Below, in pieces: positions 41,464-50,273 of a stretch of DNA of 64,000 nucleotides. The notes under the pieces are model-generated. The model worked only from the letters and a program-made list of their open reading frames with translations. It had not been told where the DNA came from and did not search any database. A program made the translations under genes and the position numbers. The stretch's first letter is position 1, and every line of letters begins with the position of its first letter. The DNA lies in the NCBI RefSeq assembly GCF_009765215.1, contig NZ_VLNV01000006.1:62001-126000 (forward strand), read 5' to 3'. The stretch comes from Lysobacter prati. GTDB taxonomy: Bacteria; Pseudomonadota; Gammaproteobacteria; Xanthomonadales; Xanthomonadaceae.

Positions 41464-43463
41464 GCTGGCATGCCCGGAGGTGCTGCGGAAAGGGAGATGC
41501 GGAAGGTTGCGCCTCGACCGAGGTCGCTTTCCACCGAGAGTCGGCCTCCGTGAGCTTCGACAATGGTCCTGCAGATCGCAAGTCCCATTCCCATGCCCTG
41601 AGGCTTGGTGGTGAAGAATGGGTCGAAGAGGTGCTCGATGTGCTCCGGCGGAACGCCAGGCCCATTGTCGGCGATGGTGAGTTCGATATGGTTGTCGCTG
41701 ACAGGTGCGGCGCGGACCGTCAAGCTGCGCAGCCCCGGCTGGCCGGTCATCGCCTGGTTGGCATTGACCATGAGATTCACCAGGACTTGCTGCAGCTGTA
41801 CACGGTCGCCGACGACGGAAGGCAGGTGCGATTCGAGATCGAGGGCAAGCTCTACACGGCCTCGTACGAGCTCGTGCTGAATCAGCCGTGCGGCGTCCTC
41901 GATGACCGCCACGATGTCGAGGGCTTCCCTTCGCGCGGGCGCCTTGTTCAGAAAGTTCCGGATGCGCTGGACGATCTCGCCCGCTCGCCGCCCCTCCGTT
42001 ACGGTGCGTGCGATTGCGATCTCGACCTCGGCCAGATCCGGCGTCGCTCGATGGAGCCAGCGCATGCCAGCCTCGCCGTAAGTGACCACGGCCATCAGTG
42101 GCTGGTTGACCTCATGTGCAATCGAGGCCGTCAGCTCACCCAACGTCGCTATGCGCGCGGCTCGTGCCAGGTCGGTCTGAGCCAGGAGCAACGCGTCCTG
42201 CGCCCGCTTGCGCTCGGTCGTATCGACCACGAACACCAGGACACTCTCATCGCCATCGCCCGGCGACGGAAACGTGATGGTGAAGATCACGGGCACGCGC
42301 TTGCCATCGCTGCGGATGATTTCGGTCTCGCCCTCGTAGAATGCGTCGCCTTGCGCGAACGCGAGCAGAGCTCCGGCAAACGTAGGATCGTTGCTGTCGA
42401 TTACCTCGTCCACGGATCCGGGCGCGCGAGCCGGCTGATCGCTGGCAAAGATGGCGGAGAACGCCGGATTGACCTCCTCGATCCGCGCCAGGCGGCGCAT
42501 CTCCCCAAAGAAGCCCGGATTGCCGGCGAGGTAGGCTGCGACCATGGTGGCGCTGCGCAAGCCTCGCGCCTCGAGTTCTCGCCGAACCGCGCTCCAATCC
42601 TGCTGCAAGACGCCGATGCGACTCTCATCGAACATTCGCCTGTAGCGGCGCTCGCTGAATACCAGTGCCGCGTAGGCTGCCTGGCGCTGGGTGATGTCGG
42701 TGTGGGTTTCCAGTACGCCGGTCGCCCGGTCGCGATCGTCACGCTGCACAACCCAGCGACTCTCGACCACGAGGGTGCGGCCGTCGCGGGTGGTCTGCTC
42801 CAGCGTGCCCTCCCAGCGGCCAGTGCGCAGGAGCTCGGCTTCGATTAGGTCTCGACGATCGGGGTAACGCGTGCGGAGCAGGGCGTCCGCGTCACGCCCC
42901 AGGGCTTCTGAAGGCGGCCAGCCGTAAGTGAGCTCGGCTGTGCTGTTCCAGAAGGTGATTGCGTGATTGTGGTCGCGCACGAAAATCATGTCATGCGACA
43001 GGTCCAGGAGCGTGGCCTGAGCGCTCAACGTCCGCACCGCCTCCTGGTTCTTCAGAGCGAGGAGGGCGGCAATGCAGATGGCAGCCAGACTGACGAGGGC
43101 GCGCACCGTCTGCGAGCCGACGTGGCCGACGCCGTGCGTGTCGACATATGCCACAACGGTCAGCACGATCGCGCTGACGGCGGCGATGACGATGTCGCGG
43201 CGCAGTCCGGTTCCTGCCACCAGCAGCACTGCCACCACGTATAGAACCGCGACGGCGCCTTCGAGGGTGGTGAAGGTGTCCAGCACGAAGATGCCCAGCA
43301 TCAACATCGCAGCCGATATCCGCAATGCGACCTGCCCCCTGCGTACGCGCGCCGGCTCGCGCGCGACGCCGCGCGAAAGCGCAGATGAGCGGGAGGGGCG
43401 CAGGAGTGGCGGCGTGGACAAGAGGTCTCTCCAAGGCCAGCGGCAGTTCTGGCTGCCTGCCAT
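41460..43463 (-). CDS. Membrane sensor histidine kinase with PAS domains
   Basis: About 667 residues from ATG 43463; ATG 43502 is an alternative start. An N-terminal membrane part of about four segments (VALRISAAMLMLGIFVLDTF, AVAVLYVVAVLLVAGTGL, IVIAAVSAIVLTVVAYV, ALVSLAAICIAALLAL) is followed by a PAS domain (LLDLSHDMIFVRDHNHAITFWN), a second PAS-like unit (DWSAVRRELEARGLRSATMVAAYL) also seen in the kinase at 48527, HisKA (LGELTASIAHEVNQPLMAVVTYGEAGMRWL) and HATPase (NLMVNANQAM, DNGPGVPP, GMGMGLAICRTIVE). Coupled by ATGA to its regulator. The ligand is unknown. Confidence 0.92.
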   Translation of the reverse strand: MAGSQNCRWPWRDLLSTPPLLRPSRSSALSRGVAREPARVRRGQVALRISAAMLMLGIFVLDTFTTLEGAVAVLYVVAVLLVAGTGLRRDIVIAAVSAIVLTVVAYVDTHGVGHVGSQTVRALVSLAAICIAALLALKNQEAVRTLSAQATLLDLSHDMIFVRDHNHAITFWNSTAELTYGWPPSEALGRDADALLRTRYPDRRDLIEAELLRTGRWEGTLEQTTRDGRTLVVESRWVVQRDDRDRATGVLETHTDITQRQAAYAALVFSERRYRRMFDESRIGVLQQDWSAVRRELEARGLRSATMVAAYLAGNPGFFGEMRRLARIEEVNPAFSAIFASDQPARAPGSVDEVIDSNDPTFAGALLAFAQGDAFYEGETEIIRSDGKRVPVIFTITFPSPGDGDESVLVFVVDTTERKRAQDALLLAQTDLARAARIATLGELTASIAHEVNQPLMAVVTYGEAGMRWLHRATPDLAEVEIAIARTVTEGRRAGEIVQRIRNFLNKAPARREALDIVAVIEDAARLIQHELVRGRVELALDLESHLPSVVGDRVQLQQVLVNLMVNANQAMTGQPGLRSLTVRAAPVSDNHIELTIADNGPGVPPEHIEHLFDPFFTTKPQGMGMGLAICRTIVEAHGGRLSVESDLGRGATFRISLSAAPPGMPA

Positions 43464-43605
43464 TCGCACTTCACAGGGAGGAATTCTCCTCCATTCCAGC
43501 ATGGCGCGTCGACCGACCACGCCTGATTCTAGGCGAAGTCGCGTGCCCCCGACGGCGATCACCTGACCTGCGGCAGATCCAGTCCGGCATCGGCTGACCG
43601 CGACC

Positions 43606-45717
43606 TTACGCATACTCCAGTTCCGATCCGGAATCATGGGCGTCGGCCGGTACGGTGTCGAGGCAGGCCAAGCGCTTCCCAAGGTCCCGGGCGGTGGACA
43701 CGATCTCGGCAATCCACGACGCTTCAGGTCCTTCCTGCCCCTTGCTGAGATCGAGTTCGTCCAGTGTGCCTGTCCCGCCGCCCGCGCGCCCGTCGGTTGC
43801 AGGTCCGCTCACGCCGCTCAGCTGCTCCAACCGTTCGCCGACGCGTGCCAACACTGTGTCCAGCGTCTCGGAAACCACACCGTGAACGCGGGTGCCGGCA
43901 TCCATTGCAAGGACCTGCAACCAACAAACCGCGAGTATCACGTCCGGCGCCTGCGCTAACGCACCCGCGGTCCGAACCATGACAACTCCGCCGTGTCGAC
44001 CTGGCTCGAGCGAAGCGCGCTGATGAACATCACGGACCTGTGCGACTGAGGCCCAGGCTTGGAGGCGAGCGGTACCCATCGCAAGCTGCCGCTCCAGGCG
44101 ATTGCCGGTGTCGCGATCCGCCCCTATCAGACCGGCCAGGCCGCGCATCGCGCGGCGCAGCGTGCCTGCCAGCGAATCCATCTCGCGCTCCGGCCACAAC
44201 GTTGCGGAGACGGCCACCGACACGGCGACGCCAACCATGATCCCGACCATGCGATCCCGAATCTCGGAAATGTCGCTGTATGGGCCGAAATGACCCAACT
44301 GGGCCAAGGCGAACGCGAAGACGAATTGCACGCCGATGTAGTTGCTGCGCGGTGACCCGGCGGCCACCCATGCTCCCGCAGCTACGATGGGCAGCGTCAG
44401 CAGGAGCAGACCCACGATGGTATCGAGGTGCGGTATGACGAACACCGTCGCCACCAGCGCGACGACGCTCCCAAGCACACAGCCGATAATGCGCTGAAGA
44501 CCCTTGTGCGATGCCGCGCCCAGGCTCGGCAGGGCCAGAATGAAGCAGGTGAGCATCGACGTGTGAATGCCCGGCCAGTCGAGCGCGGTGTAGACGAAAT
44601 AGCAGATCGTCGCGGCGAGTACGGTCTTCAGTGCGAACTGCGCGTAGACCGGGTTGGTCAACGCATCCTGGGCAAAGAGCGGCTCCGCGCCGGGTGGCGG
44701 CACTTGCTCGGCGGTCTCGGCCGTCGCAGCCATTTCCAGTGCCAGTGCCATTTCGCGCAGCAGCGCGTCAAGCGGAATGCCCGGCGACTCGACGATACAA
44801 GGATCAACCAGGCAGACAAACCTAGTCGAGCGCACTATCGCGGACTGGAATGCGCGAATGTCCGCCTCGAGCATCGCGATGAAAATGGTTTGCGCCGGCG
44901 ACAGCGTCGACTTTGGCAGTCGCGAAAGGTGTGCGGCCGCAGTATGCAGGCGGCCGAGCGCGGCAGCTCTTCCGGAATGAATGGCCCTGTTATGCCGGTG
45001 CGCAGGGGTGTCCTTCGCCGCCAGGGTCAGGTGGCGGTGCAGCGCCAGCGCGCTACGCCCGACGGCTGCCGCGGGCAGTGCCTGGGTGTGGTAGTCAAGG
45101 CGATGGCCTTGCAGGTGCAACAAGACCTCGCCTAGTTGCCGCGCCATCTCGTCGCGCAACATGCGTGCAGGCTGTTGCGGCAAGACGAGATGGTTCACTG
45201 CGATCGTCAGGACGATGGGATAAGTGATCGCCACCCACAACCAGAGCAGCGAGCGGAGCAGCGCCTCCGGGCCAATGCCAAGATCGACGAAGCTTTGGAG
45301 ATAGAACACGAACAGCGCGACCAGATAGCCGATCGCGCCCAGCCGGCTTATTCGCATGAAGTACATGGCCGCGGACGCGACGACACAGGCGGTGAGGATC
45401 CGGATCATCGGGTAGTCGATGGTGAACTTGATCAGCAGCAGGCCGAGCGCCACCGCGAGCGTCGTACCGATCAGCAGTGTCGTGCCGGCCAAGCGGGTAA
45501 GCAGGGTGCTTTCCTGGGCGGTGAACAGCACCATGACCATCGACAGCGACAGGAACGGCAACTGCAACGTCATGGCGATAACGATGACCAGGGCCATGCT
45601 CAACACGAGACGTGCGACCGAGCGCAATCGCCCAGGGAACGGCGCAAGCTCGCTGCGGATCAGCGGCCCAAGAGAGCCGACTGTCGGCATGCGTTGGGCG
45701 GCGTCATGTTGGCTCAT
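43606..45717 (-). CDS. FUSC-family (AaeB-like) inner-membrane exporter
   Basis: 703 residues with two blocks of about five to six transmembrane helices (roughly 35-190 and 365-515) separated by a large cytoplasmic region, as in AaeB/MdtO/FusC. Characteristic are TLQLPFLSLSMVMVLFTAQES in the first block and FVYTALDWPGIHTSMLTCFILALPSLGAASHKGLQRIIGCVLGSV in the second. AaeAB exports aromatic carboxylic acids. It is the last gene of the operon YtcA-like, HlyD-like, FUSC, the same order as aaeX-aaeA-aaeB. It probably relieves toxicity of aromatic acids made by the oxidases nearby. Confidence 0.88.
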   Translation of the reverse strand: MSQHDAAQRMPTVGSLGPLIRSELAPFPGRLRSVARLVLSMALVIVIAMTLQLPFLSLSMVMVLFTAQESTLLTRLAGTTLLIGTTLAVALGLLLIKFTIDYPMIRILTACVVASAAMYFMRISRLGAIGYLVALFVFYLQSFVDLGIGPEALLRSLLWLWVAITYPIVLTIAVNHLVLPQQPARMLRDEMARQLGEVLLHLQGHRLDYHTQALPAAAVGRSALALHRHLTLAAKDTPAHRHNRAIHSGRAAALGRLHTAAAHLSRLPKSTLSPAQTIFIAMLEADIRAFQSAIVRSTRFVCLVDPCIVESPGIPLDALLREMALALEMAATAETAEQVPPPGAEPLFAQDALTNPVYAQFALKTVLAATICYFVYTALDWPGIHTSMLTCFILALPSLGAASHKGLQRIIGCVLGSVVALVATVFVIPHLDTIVGLLLLTLPIVAAGAWVAAGSPRSNYIGVQFVFAFALAQLGHFGPYSDISEIRDRMVGIMVGVAVSVAVSATLWPEREMDSLAGTLRRAMRGLAGLIGADRDTGNRLERQLAMGTARLQAWASVAQVRDVHQRASLEPGRHGGVVMVRTAGALAQAPDVILAVCWLQVLAMDAGTRVHGVVSETLDTVLARVGERLEQLSGVSGPATDGRAGGGTGTLDELDLSKGQEGPEASWIAEIVSTARDLGKRLACLDTVPADAHDSGSELEYA

Positions 45718-45726
45718 GTCCCGATC

Positions 45727-46779
45727 TCAGCGATGGCCAGGCGCATCGTGCGGGGTCATGATCGCCACCGCGGAGGCCCCAATCCGGAACACTTCCGGAT
45801 CCGGCCGTTCGACCCGGATCCGCACAGGGAAGCGCTGCGCCACCCGCACCCAGTTGATTGAGCGTGGTACGTCGGGCAGGCCGCCGGCCTCGCCACCGCC
45901 ATCATCGGCGAACACGCCGTAGCCAACGGATTCGACGACACCGCGGAAGCGCTCGCCGGAATTGCCCAACACATAGACCTGGGCTCGCTGACCCGGCTTG
46001 ACGTGATCGAGCTCGGTTTCGCGGAAATTGGCCACGACGTACCAGCGACTCGTGTTCACCAGGGTAAAAATCGGGTGCCCGGCCGCGGCGAGTTGGCCGG
46101 AGGACGTTCTGAGATTGACCACGATGCCGTTGCTCGGTGCCCGGACTGTCGCGTACTCGAGATTGAGGCGTGCCAGTTCGATCTCCGCCTGGATCACCTT
46201 GCGTCGTGCCACCAGTGCATCGACACCGCTGACGCCCGCGCTCGCGCCGCGCGCCCCGAGCAGGGCGGTGTCCAGTTGCGCGCGGGCACTGCGCTCCGCG
46301 GTCCGCGCCTCCTCGGCCTGCTCGACCGAGACATATCTGGACGCCAATAGGGTCTGCATTCGGTCGGCCGTATCCTTGGCCTGCTGCGCCGTCGCGCGCG
46401 CGCGTTCGACATCGGCCGAGGCGGCGGCTGCCCCGAGGCGCTGCGATGTGACCGAGCGCTGTGTCAGTTCGATCTCGCGATCGAGGGCAACCAGGCTGGC
46501 CTCGGCCTTGGCCAGCGTCGCGCGGAACGGACGCTGATCGAGCCGAAACAGAAGATCGCCCTGTCTGACGATCTGATTGTCGGCAACCGCCAGTTGGACG
46601 ATACGCCCGCCGACCTCGGGCGCGACATTGATGGTGTCCGCGTAAACGTAGGCATCGTCGGTCCTTGGGGCGCTGTCGACCCGCCATGCCACGATAGCCG
46701 CGAGCATGACTGACGCCGACGTCAGAACGACGACAGCCCTCCTGCCTAGGCGCGTACGGGTTCCTGTTTCACCAGCCAT
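45727..46779 (-). CDS. HlyD/AaeA-type periplasmic adaptor
   Basis: 350 residues. One N-terminal membrane anchor (AVVVLTSASVMLAAIVAW), then TDDAYVYADTINVAPEVGGRIVQLAVADNQIVRQGDLLFRLD (first lipoyl half), a long alpha-hairpin (about 80-190), LEYATVRAPSNGIVVNLRTSSGQLAAAG (second lipoyl half) and WYVVANFRETELDHVKPGQRAQVYV. It forms the periplasmic bridge for the FUSC exporter encoded ten bases downstream. Confidence 0.92.
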   Translation of the reverse strand: MAGETGTRTRLGRRAVVVLTSASVMLAAIVAWRVDSAPRTDDAYVYADTINVAPEVGGRIVQLAVADNQIVRQGDLLFRLDQRPFRATLAKAEASLVALDREIELTQRSVTSQRLGAAAASADVERARATAQQAKDTADRMQTLLASRYVSVEQAEEARTAERSARAQLDTALLGARGASAGVSGVDALVARRKVIQAEIELARLNLEYATVRAPSNGIVVNLRTSSGQLAAAGHPIFTLVNTSRWYVVANFRETELDHVKPGQRAQVYVLGNSGERFRGVVESVGYGVFADDGGGEAGGLPDVPRSINWVRVAQRFPVRIRVERPDPEVFRIGASAVAIMTPHDAPGHR

Positions 46780-46794
46780 TGCCTTGTTCTCCGG

Positions 46795-47055
46795 TCAGTT
46801 GGCAAAGAACGCCAGCCAGGCAGCCAGTGCCACGACGGCGGTGACGGCGAAGTAGGTCACCGGGAGCGGCGATACGGTCCTGCTGGGCCCGCGCAAGGCG
46901 CGCATGACGAAGTGCACGAGCGTCGCGACACCCATCGCACCGACAACGCAGAACATCCAATCCGGAAAGTAGGCGCCCAGGACGTTGATCGACGGCGAGA
47001 CGGCGCAACCGCCAAGCAGCAATGTCATCAGGAACGGCGCGGCGGGGCCTCTCAT
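46795..47055 (-). CDS. YtcA-type small lipoprotein
   Basis: 86 residues. Lipobox LLLGGC at 12-17, then AVSPSINVLGAYFPDWMFCVVGAM and a second membrane segment (VTYFAVTAVVALAAWLAFF). This matches the YtcA family found in front of AaeA/EmrA-like adaptors, and is equivalent in position to AaeX. It sits 15 bases upstream of the adaptor gene. Role in the pump not known. Confidence 0.85.
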   Translation of the reverse strand: MRGPAAPFLMTLLLGGCAVSPSINVLGAYFPDWMFCVVGAMGVATLVHFVMRALRGPSRTVSPLPVTYFAVTAVVALAAWLAFFAN

Positions 47056-47144
47056 GGCTGCCTCGCCTCGCGTGGCCGTGCCATCGTCGAAATGCCGACG
47101 GTCCTGCAGGTAATTGCGAATCGACTACGCATGATCATAGGGGC

Positions 47145-47555
47145 TTAGGGGGCGACGATATCGACCTCCACGTACCCGCGCGTCATCCGCGAGTAGGGGC
47201 AGATCCTGTGTGTGGCGGCGAGCAGCTTTCGCCGCACTTCCTCGTCCAGTCCGGGCAGATGGGCGTTCAGCTGGATTGCCAACTGGAAATCGCCGGCTGC
47301 GGACCTGCCAAGCGTTACCTCGGCGTCGACCGAAGTCGCTTCTGGCAGGCGGACCTGGTGGCGCGCGGCGGCGATTTGCAACGCACTACCGAAGCAGGCG
47401 GAATAGCCCATACCGAATAGCTGCTCCGGATTGGTACCGCGCTTCCCGGAGCCGGGCGTGCTCAGCAACACATCAACGGCACCGTCGCTTGATTGGCCAG
47501 CCCCTGTGCGGCCGCCGCGGGTGTGGGTTTTGGCGGTATGGAGGAATTCACTCAT
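47145..47555 (-). CDS. OsmC/Ohr-family peroxidase
   Basis: 136 residues. Ohr signature: HTRGGRTG, TPGSGKRGTNPEQLFGMGYSACFGSAL (first redox Cys) and THRICPYSRMTRG (second Cys). Ohr proteins reduce organic hydroperoxides in the cytoplasm with lipoyl thiols. Start ATG 47555 overlaps the end of the membrane-protein gene upstream (stop at 47548), so the two are coupled. A second Ohr-type gene is at 63284. Confidence 0.93.
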   Translation of the reverse strand: MSEFLHTAKTHTRGGRTGAGQSSDGAVDVLLSTPGSGKRGTNPEQLFGMGYSACFGSALQIAAARHQVRLPEATSVDAEVTLGRSAAGDFQLAIQLNAHLPGLDEEVRRKLLAATHRICPYSRMTRGYVEVDIVAP

Positions 47556-48111
47556 GCCACTGACTCCTAGGGGAAATACGTTGATGGGAGGCGCCTGCCT
47601 GCCTGAGCTTGCACGGCTGCAGCCAGCTTCCGACCGGACGGCGCAGCGCCGCGCAGACAAGAAACAGCGCAACGACAGACACAGCAACCAAGGTGGAGAT
47701 GCTCTCGAACGAGGCGAGGCCAGATCCTGCCTCGGCATCGGGCATGACCACGGCCGAGGCCGTAACTGCTGCTACGTTCACCAGAAGCGACAATGCGGAC
47801 GAAAGAAGGAGACCCCGACGCTCGCGCAGCAGCGCACGCGTGAACCCGCTCGGCAGTCGCTTAGCCAGCGATGGAGCAAGGAGCGTGGCCAGGAACAGCC
47901 CGAAACTCGTGCACGCGGTAGCCCGAATGAGCACCTGTGTGGCCTCGGTGACCCCCGGCACGATCAGGATGATCACATCGGACATGATCAGGATCGCCGC
48001 GCCAATCAACGCGAACAGGCCCCAGCCTGAGAGGTCGTACGGACGCCCGCTCATGTCACTCGTACGCACTCCGGTGTCGGCCCGGGTTGAAATTCGTGGC
48101 GAGGCGCGCAT
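47548..48111 (-). CDS. Membrane protein related to ferric reductase/MsrQ-like domains
   Basis: 187 residues from ATG 48111 with AAGGAG seven bases upstream. About four transmembrane segments. The stretch VLIRATACTSFGLFLATLLAPSL...LPSGFTRALLRERRGLLLSSALSLLVN resembles the first helices of ferric-reductase-like haem membrane proteins (IRATARTS, TRWLLRNRRYLGL), but the usual haem-ligand histidines in SHLLH are replaced (SLLVN). It may be a degenerate or repurposed member. Coupled to the OsmC gene by an 8-base overlap. Confidence 0.65.
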   Translation of the reverse strand: MRASPRISTRADTGVRTSDMSGRPYDLSGWGLFALIGAAILIMSDVIILIVPGVTEATQVLIRATACTSFGLFLATLLAPSLAKRLPSGFTRALLRERRGLLLSSALSLLVNVAAVTASAVVMPDAEAGSGLASFESISTLVAVSVVALFLVCAALRRPVGSWLQPCKLRQAGASHQRISPRSQWHE

Positions 48112-48176
48112 AGGAGACTCCTTGGGATATGCCTTGGCGGGGCGAGTTCGCTCGTCGCCTGCCCGTGGATCAGCGA

Positions 48177-48212
48177 TCAATGCGGTCAATGTGGTCAACG
48201 CGGTCAATGCGG
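48177..48212. repeat. Four 9-bp direct repeats
   Basis: TCAATGCGG, TCAATGTGG, TCAACGCGG, TCAATGCGG in tandem, 65 bases upstream of the gene starting at 48111. One period per helical turn would be 10.5, so 9 bp is slightly short. It could be an activator site or slippage. Confidence 0.7.
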
Positions 48213-48386
48213 GCGATGCTTGGGGACTGAAAGCAGCAGCGGCGGGCCGGCGCTGAAATCTCCATGACGGAATTCCGGCAGCATGCGAATCAGCTCGGCC
48301 GGGTCGTGATCCACGGGAGTACGGCCGGCCCGCAGCTCGTTCAGCGCGTCGAGGTAGACGACGATCACTTCAGGTTGTGCGTTCAT
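48204..48386 (-). CDS. Small hypothetical protein
   Basis: 60 residues (MNAQPEVIVVYLDALNELRAGRTPVDHDPAELIRMLPEFRHG...). The first 42 residues look like a real folded or helical small protein; the tail is low in structure. It is upstream of the ferric-reductase-like gene on the same strand and its end overlaps the 9-bp repeats. No family known to me. Confidence 0.45.
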   Translation of the reverse strand: MNAQPEVIVVYLDALNELRAGRTPVDHDPAELIRMLPEFRHGDFSAGPPLLLSVPKHRPH

Positions 48387-48473
48387 GGTTCCGTGGCTCC
48401 ATGGTTGCCGGCGACGTGCTCAGGATGATCCGCACGTGGCGTCCGCCGCCATCGGACGAACGGATGCGCCGTC

Positions 48474-48491
48474 CATACCTTCGTATGCTTA
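48474..48491 (+). promoter_or_regulatory. Shared-motif-like palindrome, site d
   Basis: CATACCTTCGTATG (48474-48487) is an inverted repeat with a 4-nt centre and fits the first half of the shared motif. It lies 39 bases upstream of the sensor kinase gene at 48527. Confidence 0.5.
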
Positions 48492-48526
48492 ACTCGTCTC
48501 ACCGTTCCGCATGCGGCTCTCGCGCC

Positions 48527-50233
48527 ATGTCGATCGATTCGGAAATCGGGCGGGAGCCATGGCGCAACGGCGCGGCCCGCCGCGACCTGAGCGTGTTCGA
48601 GAGTCCCGCGGTTGCCTTTGTGGAAATCGACTTCACCGACGTCGGTGCCGAAGTGAGTGCGCTTCGGCACTCTGGCGTTGCGGATCTGAAGGCCCATCTG
48701 CTTGCGCATCACGATATCGTCCGGAAGCTGATGGGTGTGGCCCGCATCGTCAATGTCAACGAACACGCGATCGAGCTGTTCAGTCCCGGCCACAAGCAGG
48801 ATCTGGCCGGCTCGCTTGAGCGCTACTGGCCGGACAGCTCGACCGCGGTATTCGCCGAGAGCGTCGTGGCCGCCGTCAACGGCGAGCCAAACTTTCTGCG
48901 CGAGACGGTTATGCGCACCATGGATGGCGTCGAGTTCGACGCGGAAGTTGCGGTGCATTTCGATGCGGGGAATGCCGGCCGCGGATTGGTTACGGTCGCC
49001 GTCCTGGACATCAGCGAGCGGAATCGTGCTCGCACCGCGCTCGAACACGCGAAGTTCATGTACATGAACATGTTCCATGGCATGGCGGTGCCTTTCCTCC
49101 GGATCGACTCAACGCGCCTGCTGGGGACGTACGCACGTATTCGCGAGGAGGGCGTCGTCGACCTCGAGCAGTACTTCGCCGAGCATCCTGAGTTCGCGTT
49201 CGAAGCGGCGGAGGCATTGATGATCGTGGAGGCCAACGATGCTGCCGTGAAGTTGCACCGCGCAAAGTCCGAGGGTGCGTTGCTGGGTTCCATCTCGCGT
49301 TTCTGGACACGCAAGGAGCAACTGATCCGGGACATCCTCGCGTCGGGCTTCCGGGGCGATGCCGGGTTCCGGGCGGAGACCCGGTTACTCGCCATGGATG
49401 GAACCGAGGTCGACGTGCTGCTTTTCATCATCGCCACGGCGGAGATGCGCGCAAAAGGCATCGCTCTCGTCGGATTGATCGACACCACCGAGCAGGTTGC
49501 GGCGCGCAACGCGCTCGAGTCGATGCGCTCTGACCTGGCGCATGGCGCGCGCGTATCATTGCTTGGCGAACTCACGGCCTCCATAGCCCATGAGATCAAC
49601 CAGCCGCTGACAGCAATCACGACCAGTGGCGAAGCCGGGCTGCGCTGGTTGGCGCGGCCGGAGCACAGTATCGACGAGCTCCGGGTACTGTTCGCGCGAA
49701 TTGTCGCCGACGCGCGCCGCGCAGCCGACGTGATGGATCGGGTGCGCGGGCTGGCGATGCGCCGCAGCGCACACGCCACGCCCATCGCCATCAATGGCGT
49801 GGTCGAAGAGGTCGCGACCTTCCTGCGGCACGAACTGCGTTCCCATGACGTAGCGTTATCGCTCGATCTTGCGGCGTCCCTGGAGGTGATCAGCGCCGAC
49901 CGCATCCAGATGCAGCAGGTGATTCTGAACTTGAGCCTCAATGCGATACAGGCGATGGCCAACGTTCCCGCGGGTCGGCGTTGCTTGCGAATCGCCACCG
50001 GGCGTGACGAGACCGCGACGGTGTTTGTGCGCGTCGAGGATTCAGGTCCCGGCCTCCCCCCCGACGGCATCCCGCGCTTGTTCGAAGGCTTCTACTCGAC
50101 CCGGGAGAGTGGCATGGGCATGGGCTTGCGTATCTGCCAGTCCATCGTGGAGGCGCACGGCGGGCGCATCGAGGCCAGCAACAACCCGGATGGCGGGGCC
50201 TGTTTCAAGGTTACGTTGCCCGGTCTACGCTGA
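48527..50233 (+). CDS. Soluble PAS sensor histidine kinase, orphan
   Basis: 568 residues from ATG 48527, no membrane segment. Two PAS-type units (about 22-170 and 180-335); both contain the pattern GVxDLxxYxxxHP...VxxxNxxA (GVADLKAHLLAHHDIV, GVVDLEQYFAEHPEFAFEAAEALMIVEANDAA), shared with the kinase at 41460. HisKA box LLGELTASIAHEINQPLTAITTSGEAGLRWL near 346, N box QVILNLSLNAIQAM near 465, G boxes EDSGPGLPP and SGMGMGLRICQSIVE. No response regulator is adjacent, so it presumably signals to one of the FixJ-type regulators at 40-41.5 kb. Confidence 0.93.
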   Translation: MSIDSEIGREPWRNGAARRDLSVFESPAVAFVEIDFTDVGAEVSALRHSGVADLKAHLLAHHDIVRKLMGVARIVNVNEHAIELFSPGHKQDLAGSLERYWPDSSTAVFAESVVAAVNGEPNFLRETVMRTMDGVEFDAEVAVHFDAGNAGRGLVTVAVLDISERNRARTALEHAKFMYMNMFHGMAVPFLRIDSTRLLGTYARIREEGVVDLEQYFAEHPEFAFEAAEALMIVEANDAAVKLHRAKSEGALLGSISRFWTRKEQLIRDILASGFRGDAGFRAETRLLAMDGTEVDVLLFIIATAEMRAKGIALVGLIDTTEQVAARNALESMRSDLAHGARVSLLGELTASIAHEINQPLTAITTSGEAGLRWLARPEHSIDELRVLFARIVADARRAADVMDRVRGLAMRRSAHATPIAINGVVEEVATFLRHELRSHDVALSLDLAASLEVISADRIQMQQVILNLSLNAIQAMANVPAGRRCLRIATGRDETATVFVRVEDSGPGLPPDGIPRLFEGFYSTRESGMGMGLRICQSIVEAHGGRIEASNNPDGGACFKVTLPGLR

Positions 50234-50273
50234 CCGGACGCCTGGCCTGACTGACCCGCGTCCCGACCGCGAA

